DNA of 64,000 nt from Kribbella italica (GCF_014205135.1 NZ_JACHMY010000001.1:7936001-8000000); one strand, 5' to 3'. Shown: positions 17,454 to 26,183, numbered from the stretch's first letter. A program made the numbers and translations. The notes: generated from the letters alone by a model not told the origin.

Positions 17454-18677
17454 GTGCGGCGGATCAAGGTGGAGCGGCCGGTGGTGGAGCTCGACGGGGA
17501 CGAGATGACGCGGATCATCTGGCGGTTCGTGAAGGAGCGGTTGATTCGGCCGTCGCTGGATCTCGAGCTGGAGTACTACGACCTCGGGATCGAGCACCGG
17601 GACGCGACCGGCGACCAGGTGACGGTGGAGGCGGCGGAGGCGATCAAGCGGTACGGCGCGGGGGTGAAGTGCGCGACGATCACGGCGGACGCGGCGCGGG
17701 TGGAGGAGTTCGGGCTGCGGGAGATGTGGGCCTCGCCGAACGCGACGATTCGCAACATCCTCGGCGGCGTCGTGTTCCGGGAGCCGATCATCATCCGGAA
17801 CGTGCCGCGGCTGGTGCCCGGCTGGACCAAGCCGATCGTGATCGGGCGGCACGCGCACGGCGACCAGTACAAGGCGACCAACTTCACGGTCCCCGGCGCC
17901 GGCGAGCTGACCATCACGTTCACGCCGGAGGACGGGTCGGAGCCGATCCAGCACGTCGTCGCGACGTACGGGCCGGACGGCGGGGTCGCGCTGGGGATGT
18001 ACAACTTCACCAAGTCGATCGAGGACTTCGCCCGCGCGTCGTTCGCGTACGGGCTGCGGCGGGACTACCCGGTCTACCTGTCGACCAAGAACACGGTGCT
18101 CAAGGCGTACGACGGGCTGTTCAAGGACGTCTTCCAGGCAATCTACGAGGCCGAGTTCGAGGCTGAGTTCGTACGGCGTGGGCTGTCGTACGAGCACCGC
18201 CTGATCGACGACATGGTCGCGTCGGCGCTGAAGTGGGACGGCGGGTACGTCTGGGCCTGCAAGAACTACGACGGGGACGTGCAGTCGGACACGGTCGCGC
18301 AGGGGTTCGGGTCACTCGGGCTGATGACGTCGGTGCTGATGACGCCCGACGGGCAGACCGTCGAGGCCGAGGCGGCGCACGGCACGGTCACCCGCCACTA
18401 CCGCCGGCACCAGCGCGGCGAACCGACGTCGACGAACCCGATCGCGTCGATCTTCGCCTGGACCGGCGGCCTCAAGCACCGCGGCAAGCTCGACGGTACG
18501 CCGGAGGTGATCGGCTTCGCCGAGACCCTCGAGCAGGTCTGCGTCCGAACCGTCGAACAGGGCCAGATGACCAAGGACCTCGCCCGCCTGATCGCCCCCG
18601 ACCAGGAATGGCTCACCACCGAACAGTTCCTGGAAGCCCTCGACGAGAACCTCCAGAAACAACTCAGCCAGCAGTAG
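17454..18677 (+). CDS. icd: NADP-dependent isocitrate dehydrogenase
   Basis: 407 residues from GTG 17454, placed by GTGGAGG 5 bases upstream; an in-frame GTG at 17442 lies inside that ribosome site. It is the homodimeric eukaryotic-type enzyme (VVELDGDEMTRIIW start) that converts isocitrate to 2-oxoglutarate in the TCA cycle. Visible motifs are the substrate-binding SPNATIRN loop, the KPIVIGRHAHGDQYKA segment, the metal-binding DDMVASALKWDGGYVWACKNYDGD region, and the NADP-binding EAAHGTVTRHYRRHQRGEPTSTNP. A pair of palindromes just upstream suggests transcriptional control. Confidence 0.97.
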   Translation: MRRIKVERPVVELDGDEMTRIIWRFVKERLIRPSLDLELEYYDLGIEHRDATGDQVTVEAAEAIKRYGAGVKCATITADAARVEEFGLREMWASPNATIRNILGGVVFREPIIIRNVPRLVPGWTKPIVIGRHAHGDQYKATNFTVPGAGELTITFTPEDGSEPIQHVVATYGPDGGVALGMYNFTKSIEDFARASFAYGLRRDYPVYLSTKNTVLKAYDGLFKDVFQAIYEAEFEAEFVRRGLSYEHRLIDDMVASALKWDGGYVWACKNYDGDVQSDTVAQGFGSLGLMTSVLMTPDGQTVEAEAAHGTVTRHYRRHQRGEPTSTNPIASIFAWTGGLKHRGKLDGTPEVIGFAETLEQVCVRTVEQGQMTKDLARLIAPDQEWLTTEQFLEALDENLQKQLSQQ

Positions 18678-18720
18678 GGCGACCGGGTCAGGGAGTGAGG
18701 GCGGGGGGAAGCACGTCGCC

Positions 18721-18741
18721 CCGAGCCTTCGCTTCGCTCGG
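18721..18741. terminator. short hairpin between icd and the next convergent gene
   Basis: CCGAGC (18721-18726) pairs with GCTCGG (18736-18741) around a 9-base loop. It lies between two convergent stop codons. The stem is short, so it is a weak candidate. Confidence 0.4.
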
Positions 18742-19002
18742 CTAGAGGAGGGTGATCAAGGTGTACAGCGCGGGGGCGCTGAACATGACGAGCAGGAGCC
18801 AGGCCACCATGCGGTGGCCTGGTTTGGCTCGGTCCAGGGAGGAGGCGAACGCCAGGACGGCGCCTTCCTCGGTGTGGCGGCTGAGGCCCATGCGTTTGGC
18901 TTCGCCGGGGCGGTTGTCGGGGCGTTCGTCGGCCAGCGCGTCGGGTGGGATCCCGAACAGCGCAGGCCGGGCCGGATCGAGATCGTCGCGCTCCCCGGAC
19001 AT
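18742..19002 (-). CDS. small hypothetical protein with one C-terminal membrane helix
   Basis: 86 residues from ATG 19002, which has GGGAGG 4 bases upstream; a start ten codons earlier has none. The N-terminal 60 residues are charged and probably cytoplasmic (MSGERDDLDPARPALFGIP and a basic stretch near 40). Residues about 65-85 form one membrane helix ending in TLITLL. I do not recognise the family. It is convergent with icd and 80 bp upstream of the CAP-domain group in the opposite sense of transcription. Confidence 0.65.
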   Translation of the reverse strand: MSGERDDLDPARPALFGIPPDALADERPDNRPGEAKRMGLSRHTEEGAVLAFASSLDRAKPGHRMVAWLLLVMFSAPALYTLITLL

Positions 19003-19082
19003 CCGGCCTCCCACGGATCGGTGGAGGCTCAAGCTATCCCCGCACGGGGGAGCGGCTCAAGCACCTTTCCCCATGATCTCAC

Positions 19083-19994
19083 CTAGTCGAAGTCGACGAC
19101 CCAGGCGACACGGGTCCTCTCGGTACACCCAACGTCGAGAAGATCGCACAGGGCGCCGCCCTCCTCGCGGGTCGAGTCCCCGCGGCCGACCCCGAGCTCG
19201 TCCAGGCCGCAGTTGAAGATCGTGCCGCCACGCTCGGACTTCAGCTTGTCGAACGCCGACTTGGCGCTCATGCCATCGCCACCGGTCGCGGCGTAGCTGT
19301 TACCGCCGTCCGAGACCTGGCCGTTCCTCGCCCGGGTGTCGGCGTCGCTGCCGGCGCCGTTCGACAGGCTGCTGTTGCGCTGCAGTGGTGCGCAGCCGCG
19401 GTCCTGGCGGGCGTTGTCGACCAGGCTGAAGAGCTCGACCTCGGCGCCGCTCATGTTGCCGTCGTCGTTGTTCGGCGGCGGGGTCGACGGGGTCGGGTCG
19501 TCCGTCGGCGTCCGGGTCGGGGTCTTGGTCGGGCGCGGGTTCTGGGTCTCGCTGCTCGGAGGCGGCGCCGTCGTCGTCCCCGAGGTCGGCGGGTCGGTCG
19601 GCTCGCCGGTCGGTCCGTCGGTCGGGGTGGTCGTCGGGTCCGCCGTGCCCGGCGTACCAGGCGTCTGACCTGGCGTGAGCGGCGGCGTCACACCAGGCGT
19701 CGACGGGGTCTTCCCCGGCGTCGGCGGAGTCGACGGTACGGCGGTCGGCGGCGCGTCCGTCGTGTCGACCACCGGATCGGTCGACGCGGTGATGTACGTG
19801 TCGTCGTCGCGAGTGACGTACGGGACGGACGCGTCGGCCTGGTCGCTCTGCGGCTGGTGCAGCAGGATCCAGGAGATCGGGGTGATCACCAGGATGACGG
19901 ATGCGATGGCGATCAGCGGACGGCGGACCCGCGACGGTTGCGGAGCGGCCCTTCGGCTGCGCCGGCGCCGAGCGGTGGCTCCGGGCTCTGACAT
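19083..19994 (-). CDS. membrane-anchored CAP-superfamily protein, divergent copy
   Basis: 303 residues from ATG 19994. A basic N-terminus and one membrane helix (about 30-50) are followed by a Pro/Thr-rich linker of about 130 residues and a C-terminal CAP-like domain. That domain keeps the leading helix (VELFSLVDNARQDRGCAPLQRNSSLSNGA) and a final WVVDFD strand. It has lost the GENIA and W-NS-GHR-NIL motifs seen in its two neighbours. It also carries an acidic, cysteine-containing insert. It is the last of three tandem paralogues on the minus strand and the most diverged, so its activity, if any, probably differs. Confidence 0.75.
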   Translation of the reverse strand: MSEPGATARRRRSRRAAPQPSRVRRPLIAIASVILVITPISWILLHQPQSDQADASVPYVTRDDDTYITASTDPVVDTTDAPPTAVPSTPPTPGKTPSTPGVTPPLTPGQTPGTPGTADPTTTPTDGPTGEPTDPPTSGTTTAPPPSSETQNPRPTKTPTRTPTDDPTPSTPPPNNDDGNMSGAEVELFSLVDNARQDRGCAPLQRNSSLSNGAGSDADTRARNGQVSDGGNSYAATGGDGMSAKSAFDKLKSERGGTIFNCGLDELGVGRGDSTREEGGALCDLLDVGCTERTRVAWVVDFD

Positions 19995-20179
19995 GACCTG
20001 CGTGTTCCTTTCACGGTCGCCCCCAAGACGTGCCTCATGCGTCTCGCGGTGAGGTTGCCGGGCGCCAGTGAGGGGCGCCGAGCGAAGTGCAAGGACGGAT
20101 CTACCCGTTGCGTGCGCCGACCAAGCCGCCGCCGGCTGTCGCGGTTCGACAAACCGCACCGGCCGGGCAGTGGTCCGGC

Positions 20180-20202
20180 GACAAAACATTGTCCTGACAA
20201 AA
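20180..20202. promoter_or_regulatory. AT-rich repeats upstream of the divergent CAP gene
   Basis: GACAAAA occurs at 20180-20186 and 20196-20202, with an inverted TTGTC (20189-20193) between them. This AT-rich island lies about 190 bp upstream of the 19994 start. It is a candidate operator or promoter region. Confidence 0.3.
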
Positions 20203-20237
20203 ACCCAGCGCGTGTCGCGCTCGACAGGAGCCGGCGA

Positions 20238-21212
20238 TCAGCTGCTGACCTTGCCGAAGTCCTGGACCCAGCTGCCCGGGCCCCACTCCGACTTGACCTG
20301 GCCCTCGTCGTACCCGATGCCGATCCGGTTGAACTTGCAGTTCAGGATGTTGGCCCGGTGCCCGTCGCTGTTCATCCAGGCGTTGAACACGCGCTGCGCG
20401 GTGCTGTAGCCGGCGGCGATGTTCTCGCCCCAGCCGTTGCCGCGGAATCCGGCCGCCGAGATCCGGTCGCCCGGGTCCTGGCCGTCAGGGTTGGTGTGGT
20501 CCATGTAGTGCCGGCGGACCATGTCCGACGCGTGCCGGCCGGCTGCCTCGACCAGGCTGTCGTCCAGCTGGAGCGGGCGGCAGCCCTGGTTGCGGCGGGC
20601 GGCATTGGTCAGGTCCAGTACGTCGCGCTCGATCGCGCTGGTGCCGCCACCACCCGACGGGGGCGGCGGCGGGTCGTCCGGCGTCGTCTGGGTCGTCGTC
20701 GGCGGCCGTGGGGTCTTGGTGGTCGACTTCGTGGTCGACGGCTTCGGCTTCGGCTTCGCGCTGTCGCCGGCGATCGTCGGCCGGCCGCTCGGCTTGACCG
20801 TCACCGTGACGACGCCGCCCGGCGCGGAGGTGACCACGGTGCTCGGCGCGGTGGTGGCCGTCGACGTGGTGGTCGACTCGGCCGATCCCAGCGCCGGCGT
20901 ACCGGTCGGGGCGATCGTGGTGGTGACGCCGTTCGGCAGGGTCTTGGTGACGGTGACCAGCGGCTTGCCGGGCTTGCCCGGTGCGGAACTGTCGTCGACG
21001 GCCGCGGGGCCGGCGTTGTCCTCGGAGACGTTGAGGACCTTGGTCTGCCCGTCGGCGACGTCCGAGCCGTCGCGGTGCGACATCAGGTAGACCACGGGTC
21101 CGATGGCCAGCAACACCGACAGGGCACTCACGACCGGGCCGATCAGGCCTCGGCTGCGTTTGCGCGCTGCTCTTCTGCTCCGGTGTCGCCCAGGGGTTGG
21201 CGAGTCCGTCAT
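20238..21212 (-). CDS. membrane-anchored CAP (SCP/YkwD-like) domain protein
   Basis: 324 residues from ATG 21212. Basic N-terminus, membrane helix about 24-44, a Thr/Pro-rich linker to about 195, then a complete CAP domain. The CAP signatures are present: the ASDMVRRHYMDHTNPDG histidine, GENIAAGYSTAQRVFNAWMNSDGHRANILN, and the closing GPGSWVQDFG. Bacterial YkwD-type CAP proteins are extracytoplasmic; some bind or process cell-wall material or proteins. The charged linker and single helix indicate an anchor in the membrane with the domain outside. It lies 159 bp downstream of a similar gene. Confidence 0.9.
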   Translation of the reverse strand: MTDSPTPGRHRSRRAARKRSRGLIGPVVSALSVLLAIGPVVYLMSHRDGSDVADGQTKVLNVSEDNAGPAAVDDSSAPGKPGKPLVTVTKTLPNGVTTTIAPTGTPALGSAESTTTSTATTAPSTVVTSAPGGVVTVTVKPSGRPTIAGDSAKPKPKPSTTKSTTKTPRPPTTTQTTPDDPPPPPSGGGGTSAIERDVLDLTNAARRNQGCRPLQLDDSLVEAAGRHASDMVRRHYMDHTNPDGQDPGDRISAAGFRGNGWGENIAAGYSTAQRVFNAWMNSDGHRANILNCKFNRIGIGYDEGQVKSEWGPGSWVQDFGKVSS

Positions 21213-21304
21213 GGGTGGGCGAAATCCTCTTCGTTCGTTCGTACCGAGTCGTTCGTCGATCCCCGCGCGTAGCTCCAGGCCCCCCTGGTTACCGAACAGA
21301 GACC

Positions 21305-21351
21305 TTAACCGATCAGCAAGGCCACTGTTACAAGCGTTCGATCGGTCTTAA
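21305..21351. promoter_or_regulatory. inverted repeat in the leader of the second CAP gene
   Basis: ACCGATC (21308-21314) and GATCGGT (21340-21346) can pair. Both arms are flanked outward by CTTAA/TTAA bases. It lies about 95-140 bp upstream of ATG 21212 and may be an operator or a structured leader. Confidence 0.3.
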
Positions 21352-21371
21352 CGCACCCCGAAGATTCGCCC

Positions 21372-22214
21372 TCAGCCGCCGAAGTCCTGCACCCAGCTCC
21401 CGTTGCCCCAGTCGGGCTTGACCTGGCCGTTGTCGTAGCCGATCCCGATCATCGAGTAGCTGCAGTTGAGCATGTTCTTGCGGTGGCCCTCGCTGTTCAT
21501 CCAGCCCTTCACCACGGCCGCCGCGGAGCTGTAGCCGACGGCGATGTTCTCGGCCATCGAACCGCCCTTGAACCCGGCGGTCTTCATCCGGTCGAACGGG
21601 CTGCGGCCGTCCTGGCTGTTGTGGTCGAAGTAGTGGTTGTCGACCATGTCGGCGGCGTGGTCCTCGGCCGCCCGGGCCAGCGCGCTGTTCGTCCGCAGCG
21701 GCCCGCAGCCGGCCTTCTGGCGCTCGTTGTTCGTGAGCTGCAGGACCTGGTTCTCCATCGTGCCGCCGACCGGAGCCGGCTTGGTCGTGGTCGGCTTCGG
21801 CGTACTGGAGTGGCTCGGCTTCGGCGACGACTTCGTCGGCTTGGGCGACGGCTTCGGCGTCCGCGTGGTGCCGCGGCTCGGCGCCGTGGTCGACCGGGTC
21901 GGCGTGGGCGTCGCGCTCGGCGTCTTCGACGGCGTCTTGCTCGGCGTGGCCGTCGGTGTCGGCGTCGGGGTCGCGCTCGGAGTCGGCGTGGGCGTCGCGT
22001 CGCCGGCGGGCGGGGTGCCGGAGGTGACGGCGGTCAGCGGCTCGTCCTGGCTGGTGGGCGCGGCGTCCTTGCCGTCCCGGGTGAAGTACCACCCGCCACC
22101 CGCGACCAGCCCGAGGACGACGAGAGCCGCGAGCACAGGTCCGGCGACACCACGTCGTTTCGCGCGCCGAGGACCTTGGTGGCCAGGGAATTCGTCGTAC
22201 TGAGTGTTGGACAC
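21372..22214 (-). CDS. membrane-anchored CAP (SCP/YkwD-like) domain protein
   Basis: 280 residues from GTG 22214. A TACGTT box ends 7 bases upstream, so the gene is probably leaderless; a longer frame to 22448 would run into the divergent gene. Membrane helix about 22-42, then a Thr/Pro/Lys/Ser-rich linker of some 95 residues with simple Ser-Pro-Thr and Thr-Pro-Ser runs, then a full CAP domain: DHAADMVDNHYFDHNSQDG, GGSMAENIAVGYSSAAAVVKGWMNSEGHRKNMLN, GNGSWVQDFGG. Paralogue of the gene at 20238-21212. It is the first of the three in transcription order and diverges from an epimerase-like gene. Confidence 0.9.
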   Translation of the reverse strand: MSNTQYDEFPGHQGPRRAKRRGVAGPVLAALVVLGLVAGGGWYFTRDGKDAAPTSQDEPLTAVTSGTPPAGDATPTPTPSATPTPTPTATPSKTPSKTPSATPTPTRSTTAPSRGTTRTPKPSPKPTKSSPKPSHSSTPKPTTTKPAPVGGTMENQVLQLTNNERQKAGCGPLRTNSALARAAEDHAADMVDNHYFDHNSQDGRSPFDRMKTAGFKGGSMAENIAVGYSSAAAVVKGWMNSEGHRKNMLNCSYSMIGIGYDNGQVKPDWGNGSWVQDFGG

Positions 22215-22221
22215 CCGAGGC

Positions 22222-22227
22222 AACGTA
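22222..22227 (-). promoter_or_regulatory. -10 box for leaderless CAP gene
   Basis: TACGTT on the minus strand is followed by 7 bases and then GTG 22214. It decides that start in the absence of a ribosome site. Confidence 0.5.
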
Positions 22228-22337
22228 GCGGAGATCGCCAGTCCGGACGAGCCCTTGTGACGAAGGACGTTCCGGCCCTTACAGACCTTTGACGTACTAG
22301 CGTTCAGCCCTAGTCCACAATTCTGGGGAGACCAGTC

Positions 22338-23258
22338 ATGCACGTGGTCGTCGGCGCAGGGCCAGTAGGTACGGCGGTCGCGCGGTTGCTCGTCGACCGC
22401 GGCGAAGAGGTCAAGCTCGTCACCCGCTCCGGCAGCGGACCCGATCACCCAGCACTCACCAAGGTGGCCGCGGACGCGTCCGACCCCGCGGCGCTGAGCG
22501 CGATCGTGGCCGGCGCGAGCACGTTGGTGAGTGCTGGCGGTCCGCCGTACCCGCAGTGGGTCTCGCAGTGGCCGGCGCTCGGCGCCTCACTGATCGCGGC
22601 GGCCGAGCAGACCGGCGCCGTACTGGTCACGACCGGAAACCTCTACCCGTACGGCGCTCCGGACGGGCCGATGCGCGAGCAGGACCCGGACCGGCCGAAC
22701 TCGGCCAAGGGCGAGGTCCGCGCGAAGGTCTGGGCCGACGCTCTCGCGGCGCACCGCGCCGGCCGGATCCGTACGGCGGAAGTGCGCGGCTCGGACTACC
22801 TGGGCGCGGGTGCGCTGTCGTTCTTCACGGTCGCTGTGCTGCCCGGGGTGCTGAAGGGCAAGCAGGTCGCCGTACCGGCCGATCTGGACGCGCCGCACAG
22901 CTGGACGGCCGTCGACGATGTCGCGCGGACGCTGCTCGCCGTCGCCGACGACGAGAACGCGTGGGGCCGGACGTGGTTGGTGCCGACGGCGCCGCCGGTG
23001 TCGATCCGGGACCTGGCAGCACACGCGGCCCGGCTGGCGGGCCTGCCAGCAGCGCGCGTGACGGAGATGCCGGGCGCGGTGCTGTGGCTCGGTGGGTTGT
23101 TCAACCCGCAGGCCAAGGAGATCCGGGAACTGCAGTACCAGTTCCGGGCGCCGTTCGTCCTCGACTCGACCCAGGCCGAAGAAGCTTTCGGTATCCGGCC
23201 CGTGCCGACCGAGGACGCCCTCCGCGCGACCGTCGAGGCGGCCCGCGGCGGGAGCTAG
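22338..23258 (+). CDS. NAD-dependent epimerase/dehydratase family protein
   Basis: 306 residues from ATG 22338 with GGGGAG 8 bases upstream. The Rossmann start is HVVVGAGPVGTAVARLLVDRG, with GAGPVG in place of the GxxGxxG of extended SDRs. A short region around YGAPDGPMREQDPDRP corresponds to the active-site segment. The classical YxxxK motif is not obvious, so it may be an atypical member that binds NAD(P) without epimerase chemistry. The substrate is unknown. It diverges from the CAP genes and is not followed by a co-directional partner. Confidence 0.82.
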   Translation: MHVVVGAGPVGTAVARLLVDRGEEVKLVTRSGSGPDHPALTKVAADASDPAALSAIVAGASTLVSAGGPPYPQWVSQWPALGASLIAAAEQTGAVLVTTGNLYPYGAPDGPMREQDPDRPNSAKGEVRAKVWADALAAHRAGRIRTAEVRGSDYLGAGALSFFTVAVLPGVLKGKQVAVPADLDAPHSWTAVDDVARTLLAVADDENAWGRTWLVPTAPPVSIRDLAAHAARLAGLPAARVTEMPGAVLWLGGLFNPQAKEIRELQYQFRAPFVLDSTQAEEAFGIRPVPTEDALRATVEAARGGS

Positions 23259-23344
23259 CGAAGAGGCTGTGGATAAGTCCCACAGCTCGGATCGCAAACT
23301 TGTACCCTCAGTGCAGAAGGAAGGAGCGCGCAGGCCAGGCGCAC

Positions 23345-24004
23345 TCAGCAGCGTGCGATGACGATGTCCGCGACGACCTTCCAGCCCAGGCTCCGGTAGA
23401 GCCGCAGGCCGTCGATCGACGCGATCAGGATGCCGCGCTTGGCGCCGTGCGCCGCGGCGGTCTCGACCAGCGACGCCATCACGGCGCTGCCGAGGCCGCG
23501 CCGCCGGTGCTGCGGATCGGTCTCGATCCGGTCCGCCACGGCGTCCTCGCCGACCACCGCCATCCGGCCGCTCGACACCACGCCGCCGTGCACGGTGGCC
23601 CGGCAGACGATCAGGTCGGACTCCAGCTCGGTGTGCAGGGCGTACCGGTCGTTCAGCTGCAGCGCCGGCTGCTCGGACAGCTGGATGGTCATCAACCAGT
23701 CCTGCTCGCGCTGCACCTCCAGCCCGAGCTCCTCGAACTGGTCGACCCGGGCCTCACGGTCGTCGGTGGCCAGCGTGATCCAGCCGGCGCCCCGGCCACC
23801 ACCGGCAGCCATCGCCAGCTCGGCCGCACGCTCGACCCGTTCCGGTTTGTCGTCCGCGTCGAGCACGACGTACTCCATGGCACGGTTGTCCTCGCCCGCG
23901 CGCACGGTCAGGATCCCGTCGTTGTCGTCCTCGACCTTGGTCCAGCCCCTCGACACCGACCACCCCGCCTGCCAGCGGCGGACGAGCTCCTCACGATCTC
24001 TCAC
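23345..24004 (-). CDS. GNAT family N-acetyltransferase
   Basis: About 220 residues from GTG 24004, or TTG 24016 for four more. The acetyl-CoA loop is visible as DPQHRRRGLGSAVMASLVETAAAHGA near residue 175-200. The N-terminal half is diverged (LVRRWQAGWSVSRGW) as in actinobacterial GNAT proteins of unknown acceptor. Neither start has a clear ribosome site; TTGAAT lies 6 bases before 24004. It lies 89 bp downstream of a second GNAT gene on the same strand. Confidence 0.82.
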   Translation of the reverse strand: MRDREELVRRWQAGWSVSRGWTKVEDDNDGILTVRAGEDNRAMEYVVLDADDKPERVERAAELAMAAGGGRGAGWITLATDDREARVDQFEELGLEVQREQDWLMTIQLSEQPALQLNDRYALHTELESDLIVCRATVHGGVVSSGRMAVVGEDAVADRIETDPQHRRRGLGSAVMASLVETAAAHGAKRGILIASIDGLRLYRSLGWKVVADIVIARC

Positions 24005-24093
24005 CTGTCGATTCAAGCAGCCCTGGCGCCGGACGGCGAGGGGAAGCGGTGTCGCCAGTCGAACAAATCCGCCTCACACTGTGGACGACTCGC

Positions 24094-25251
24094 TCAATCC
24101 ACCACGTTTTCCAGCAGTTTCCGATAGTCAGGGTGCTCGGTCGCGAGCAGGTCGAAGCAGATCAGGTCCTCGTACCGGCCGTCGCGGCGCGGGCTCGCGG
24201 CGCGGGCCAGGCCGGTGCGGGTGAAACCGTTGACCTCGGCCACGTGCGCGGACGCCGAGTTCGGCGCGGCGGCGTACAGGACGAGCCGGCGCCGGCCGAG
24301 TCCGCCGTCGTCGAGCGGCGTGAACGCGTGCTTGATCGCCAGCCCGACCGCGGCCGACATCACACCGCGGCCGCGCGCGTCCGGGTGACCCCAGTAGCCG
24401 ATCTCGGCGATCGTCGGGTCGATCCGGTTGCGCAGGTCGAAGGCGCTGACGTTGCCCAGCAGCTCGTCGGTCTCCGGGTCCGCGATCGCCCACGAGACGC
24501 CGTCGCCGCCGGCCGCCAGGGCGAGCCGGCCCTCGATGAACCCGTGCGCGTCGTCCAGCCCGTACGGCGAGGGCAGGCCGGCCAGCCACAGCTTGGTTCG
24601 CTCGTCGTTGCACGCGGCCATCACCCGTTCGGCGTCCTTCGCCTCGAGCGGGCGCAGGCGGACTCCGTTGCCCTCGACCACCGGGATGGCCCACCAGTTG
24701 CCCTGCGGCTCCGGCTCGTCGTCGCGGGTGATCGACGCGACCCACTCGTCACGTCGTACGCCGCGCTGCAGGCCCTCGTCGGGCATCGTCACCATCGACC
24801 GGAACCCGGCCTTCCACGCGACCCGCCGCGATCCCCAGTTGCCGACGTACGCGCGCCAGACGACGCGGTGCCAGCGGGCCGCCTCGAACGCGTACCGGAC
24901 CGCGAGCTTCACCGCGCGCGTCATCACGCCGTTGCCGCGGGCCCACGGCGACACCGCGAACCCGATCTCGCCGACGCCGCCCTGGCGGTCGCGCAGGTCG
25001 ACGGTCCCCGCGTAGCGGCCGTCGTACTCGATCGCCCAGGAGTACGAGCTGCCGTCGGCCCAGCCGGCCGGGATCTGCTCGGTCAGGAAGGCGACCGCGT
25101 GCTCCTGCAGGTACGGCACCGGGATGGTCGTCCAGCGCTGCATCTCCGGGTCCTGGCACGTCGCGTACGCCGGGCCGATGTCGGCCGTGGTGTGGGCGCG
25201 CAGGGTGACGGGGCCGTCGGTGAGCACGGGGACGTCGTCGGGGAATCGCAT
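24094..25251 (-). CDS. tandem two-domain GNAT acetyltransferase (RimJ/RimL-like)
   Basis: 385 residues from ATG 25251, containing two complete RimJ/RimL-like GNAT domains in one chain. Domain 1 is about 10-185 (VTLRAHTTADIGPAY start, FAVSPWARGNGVMTRAVKLAVRYAF acetyl-CoA loop). Domain 2 is about 200-385 (VRLRPLEAKDAERVM start, IGYWGHPDARGRGVMSAAVGLAIKHAF loop). RimJ/RimL proteins acetylate protein N-termini or small amines. Both P-loops look intact, so both halves may be active, unlike many fused GNATs in which one is degenerate. The acceptor is unknown. Confidence 0.88.
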   Translation of the reverse strand: MRFPDDVPVLTDGPVTLRAHTTADIGPAYATCQDPEMQRWTTIPVPYLQEHAVAFLTEQIPAGWADGSSYSWAIEYDGRYAGTVDLRDRQGGVGEIGFAVSPWARGNGVMTRAVKLAVRYAFEAARWHRVVWRAYVGNWGSRRVAWKAGFRSMVTMPDEGLQRGVRRDEWVASITRDDEPEPQGNWWAIPVVEGNGVRLRPLEAKDAERVMAACNDERTKLWLAGLPSPYGLDDAHGFIEGRLALAAGGDGVSWAIADPETDELLGNVSAFDLRNRIDPTIAEIGYWGHPDARGRGVMSAAVGLAIKHAFTPLDDGGLGRRRLVLYAAAPNSASAHVAEVNGFTRTGLARAASPRRDGRYEDLICFDLLATEHPDYRKLLENVVD

Positions 25252-25352
25252 CTCCGCAGCGTGACGCCCGGGACGGTCGGGAGGCAACGCTATTTCGGGG
25301 TGGGCCGCACAGGAAACAACACTTTCCCACTGCGCCGACGCGTCGCAGACCG

Positions 25353-25358
25353 TAGTCT
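25353..25358 (+). promoter_or_regulatory. -10 box for leaderless DeoR regulator
   Basis: TAGTCT is followed by 6 bases and GTG 25365. This supports a leaderless start at the second of two closely spaced in-frame GTG codons. Confidence 0.5.
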
Positions 25359-25364
25359 GTGCCT

Positions 25365-26183
25365 GTGAACGCTGCCGGAAACGCCGAACCGACCCGCGGC
25401 CGGGGCGGTCAGCTGGCTGCCCAGCGGCAGGCCACGATCGTTGCCGAGGTCAACAGCCGGGGCGCGGTCACGGTCGCCGAACTGGTCGATCGCTTCGGGG
25501 TCTCGGACATGACGATCCGCCGCGACCTGGACGCGCTGGACTCCAGCGGCCTGCTGCACAAGGTGCACGGCGGTGCGACGTCGGTCGGGCTGCGCAGCGC
25601 GCACGAGCCCGGGTTCGACGCGAAGCTCACGCAGGAGTCGGGCGCCAAGCAGGCGATCGCTGCGGAGGCCGCGCGGCGCGTTCGGCCGGACAGTGCGATC
25701 GGCATCGGAGCCGGTACGACGACGTACGCGCTGGCGCGTCAGCTGCTGCGCGTGGAGAACCTGACCGTCGTGACCAACTCGGCACGGATCGCCGACGTCT
25801 TCCACGGCAACGGCCGATCGGACCGGACGGTCGTGCTGATCGGCGGGATCCGTACGCCGTCGGACGCGCTGGTCGGGCCGATCGCGACGGCCGCGCTGCA
25901 GTCGCTGCACCTGGACATGCTGTTCCTCGGCGCGCACGGCGTCGATGCCGAGCACGGTCTCAGTACGCCGAACCTGATGGAGGCCGAGACGAACCGGTCG
26001 TTCATCGCCGCCAGCCGCGAGGTCGTGCTGGTCGCCGACCACACCAAGTGGGGCACGGTCGGTCTAAGCACGTTCGCCACCTGGAACGACCTGGACGTCA
26101 TCGTCACCGACACCGGGCTCACCCAATCAGCCCGCAAGTCCATGCGAGACACGGGCTGCGAACTGGTGCTCGCTACTTCCTAA
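25365..26183 (+). CDS. DeoR/GlpR family regulator, probable repressor of galTK
   Basis: 272 residues from GTG 25365. The DeoR helix-turn-helix is at about 20-75 (RGAVTVAELVDRFGVSDMTIRRDLDALDSSGLLHKVHGGAT). The C-terminal DeoRC sensor domain has IGIGAGTTTYALARQL and the VLIGG...LVGP pattern that binds a phosphorylated sugar. It is convergent with galT-galK, overlapping the galK stop by three bases. Such regulators usually sit beside the sugar operon they control, so a galactose-derived effector is inferred. An AT-rich stretch before galT is the likely target. Confidence 0.9.
   Translation: MNAAGNAEPTRGRGGQLAAQRQATIVAEVNSRGAVTVAELVDRFGVSDMTIRRDLDALDSSGLLHKVHGGATSVGLRSAHEPGFDAKLTQESGAKQAIAAEAARRVRPDSAIGIGAGTTTYALARQLLRVENLTVVTNSARIADVFHGNGRSDRTVVLIGGIRTPSDALVGPIATAALQSLHLDMLFLGAHGVDAEHGLSTPNLMEAETNRSFIAASREVVLVADHTKWGTVGLSTFATWNDLDVIVTDTGLTQSARKSMRDTGCELVLATS

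Noticed and set aside
21213..21371. c-di-AMP (ydaO) riboswitch before the second CAP gene
   Set aside because: A GGTAACC-like string is present on the minus strand, but I could not fit the conserved loops and stems of the class; a covariance search would decide.
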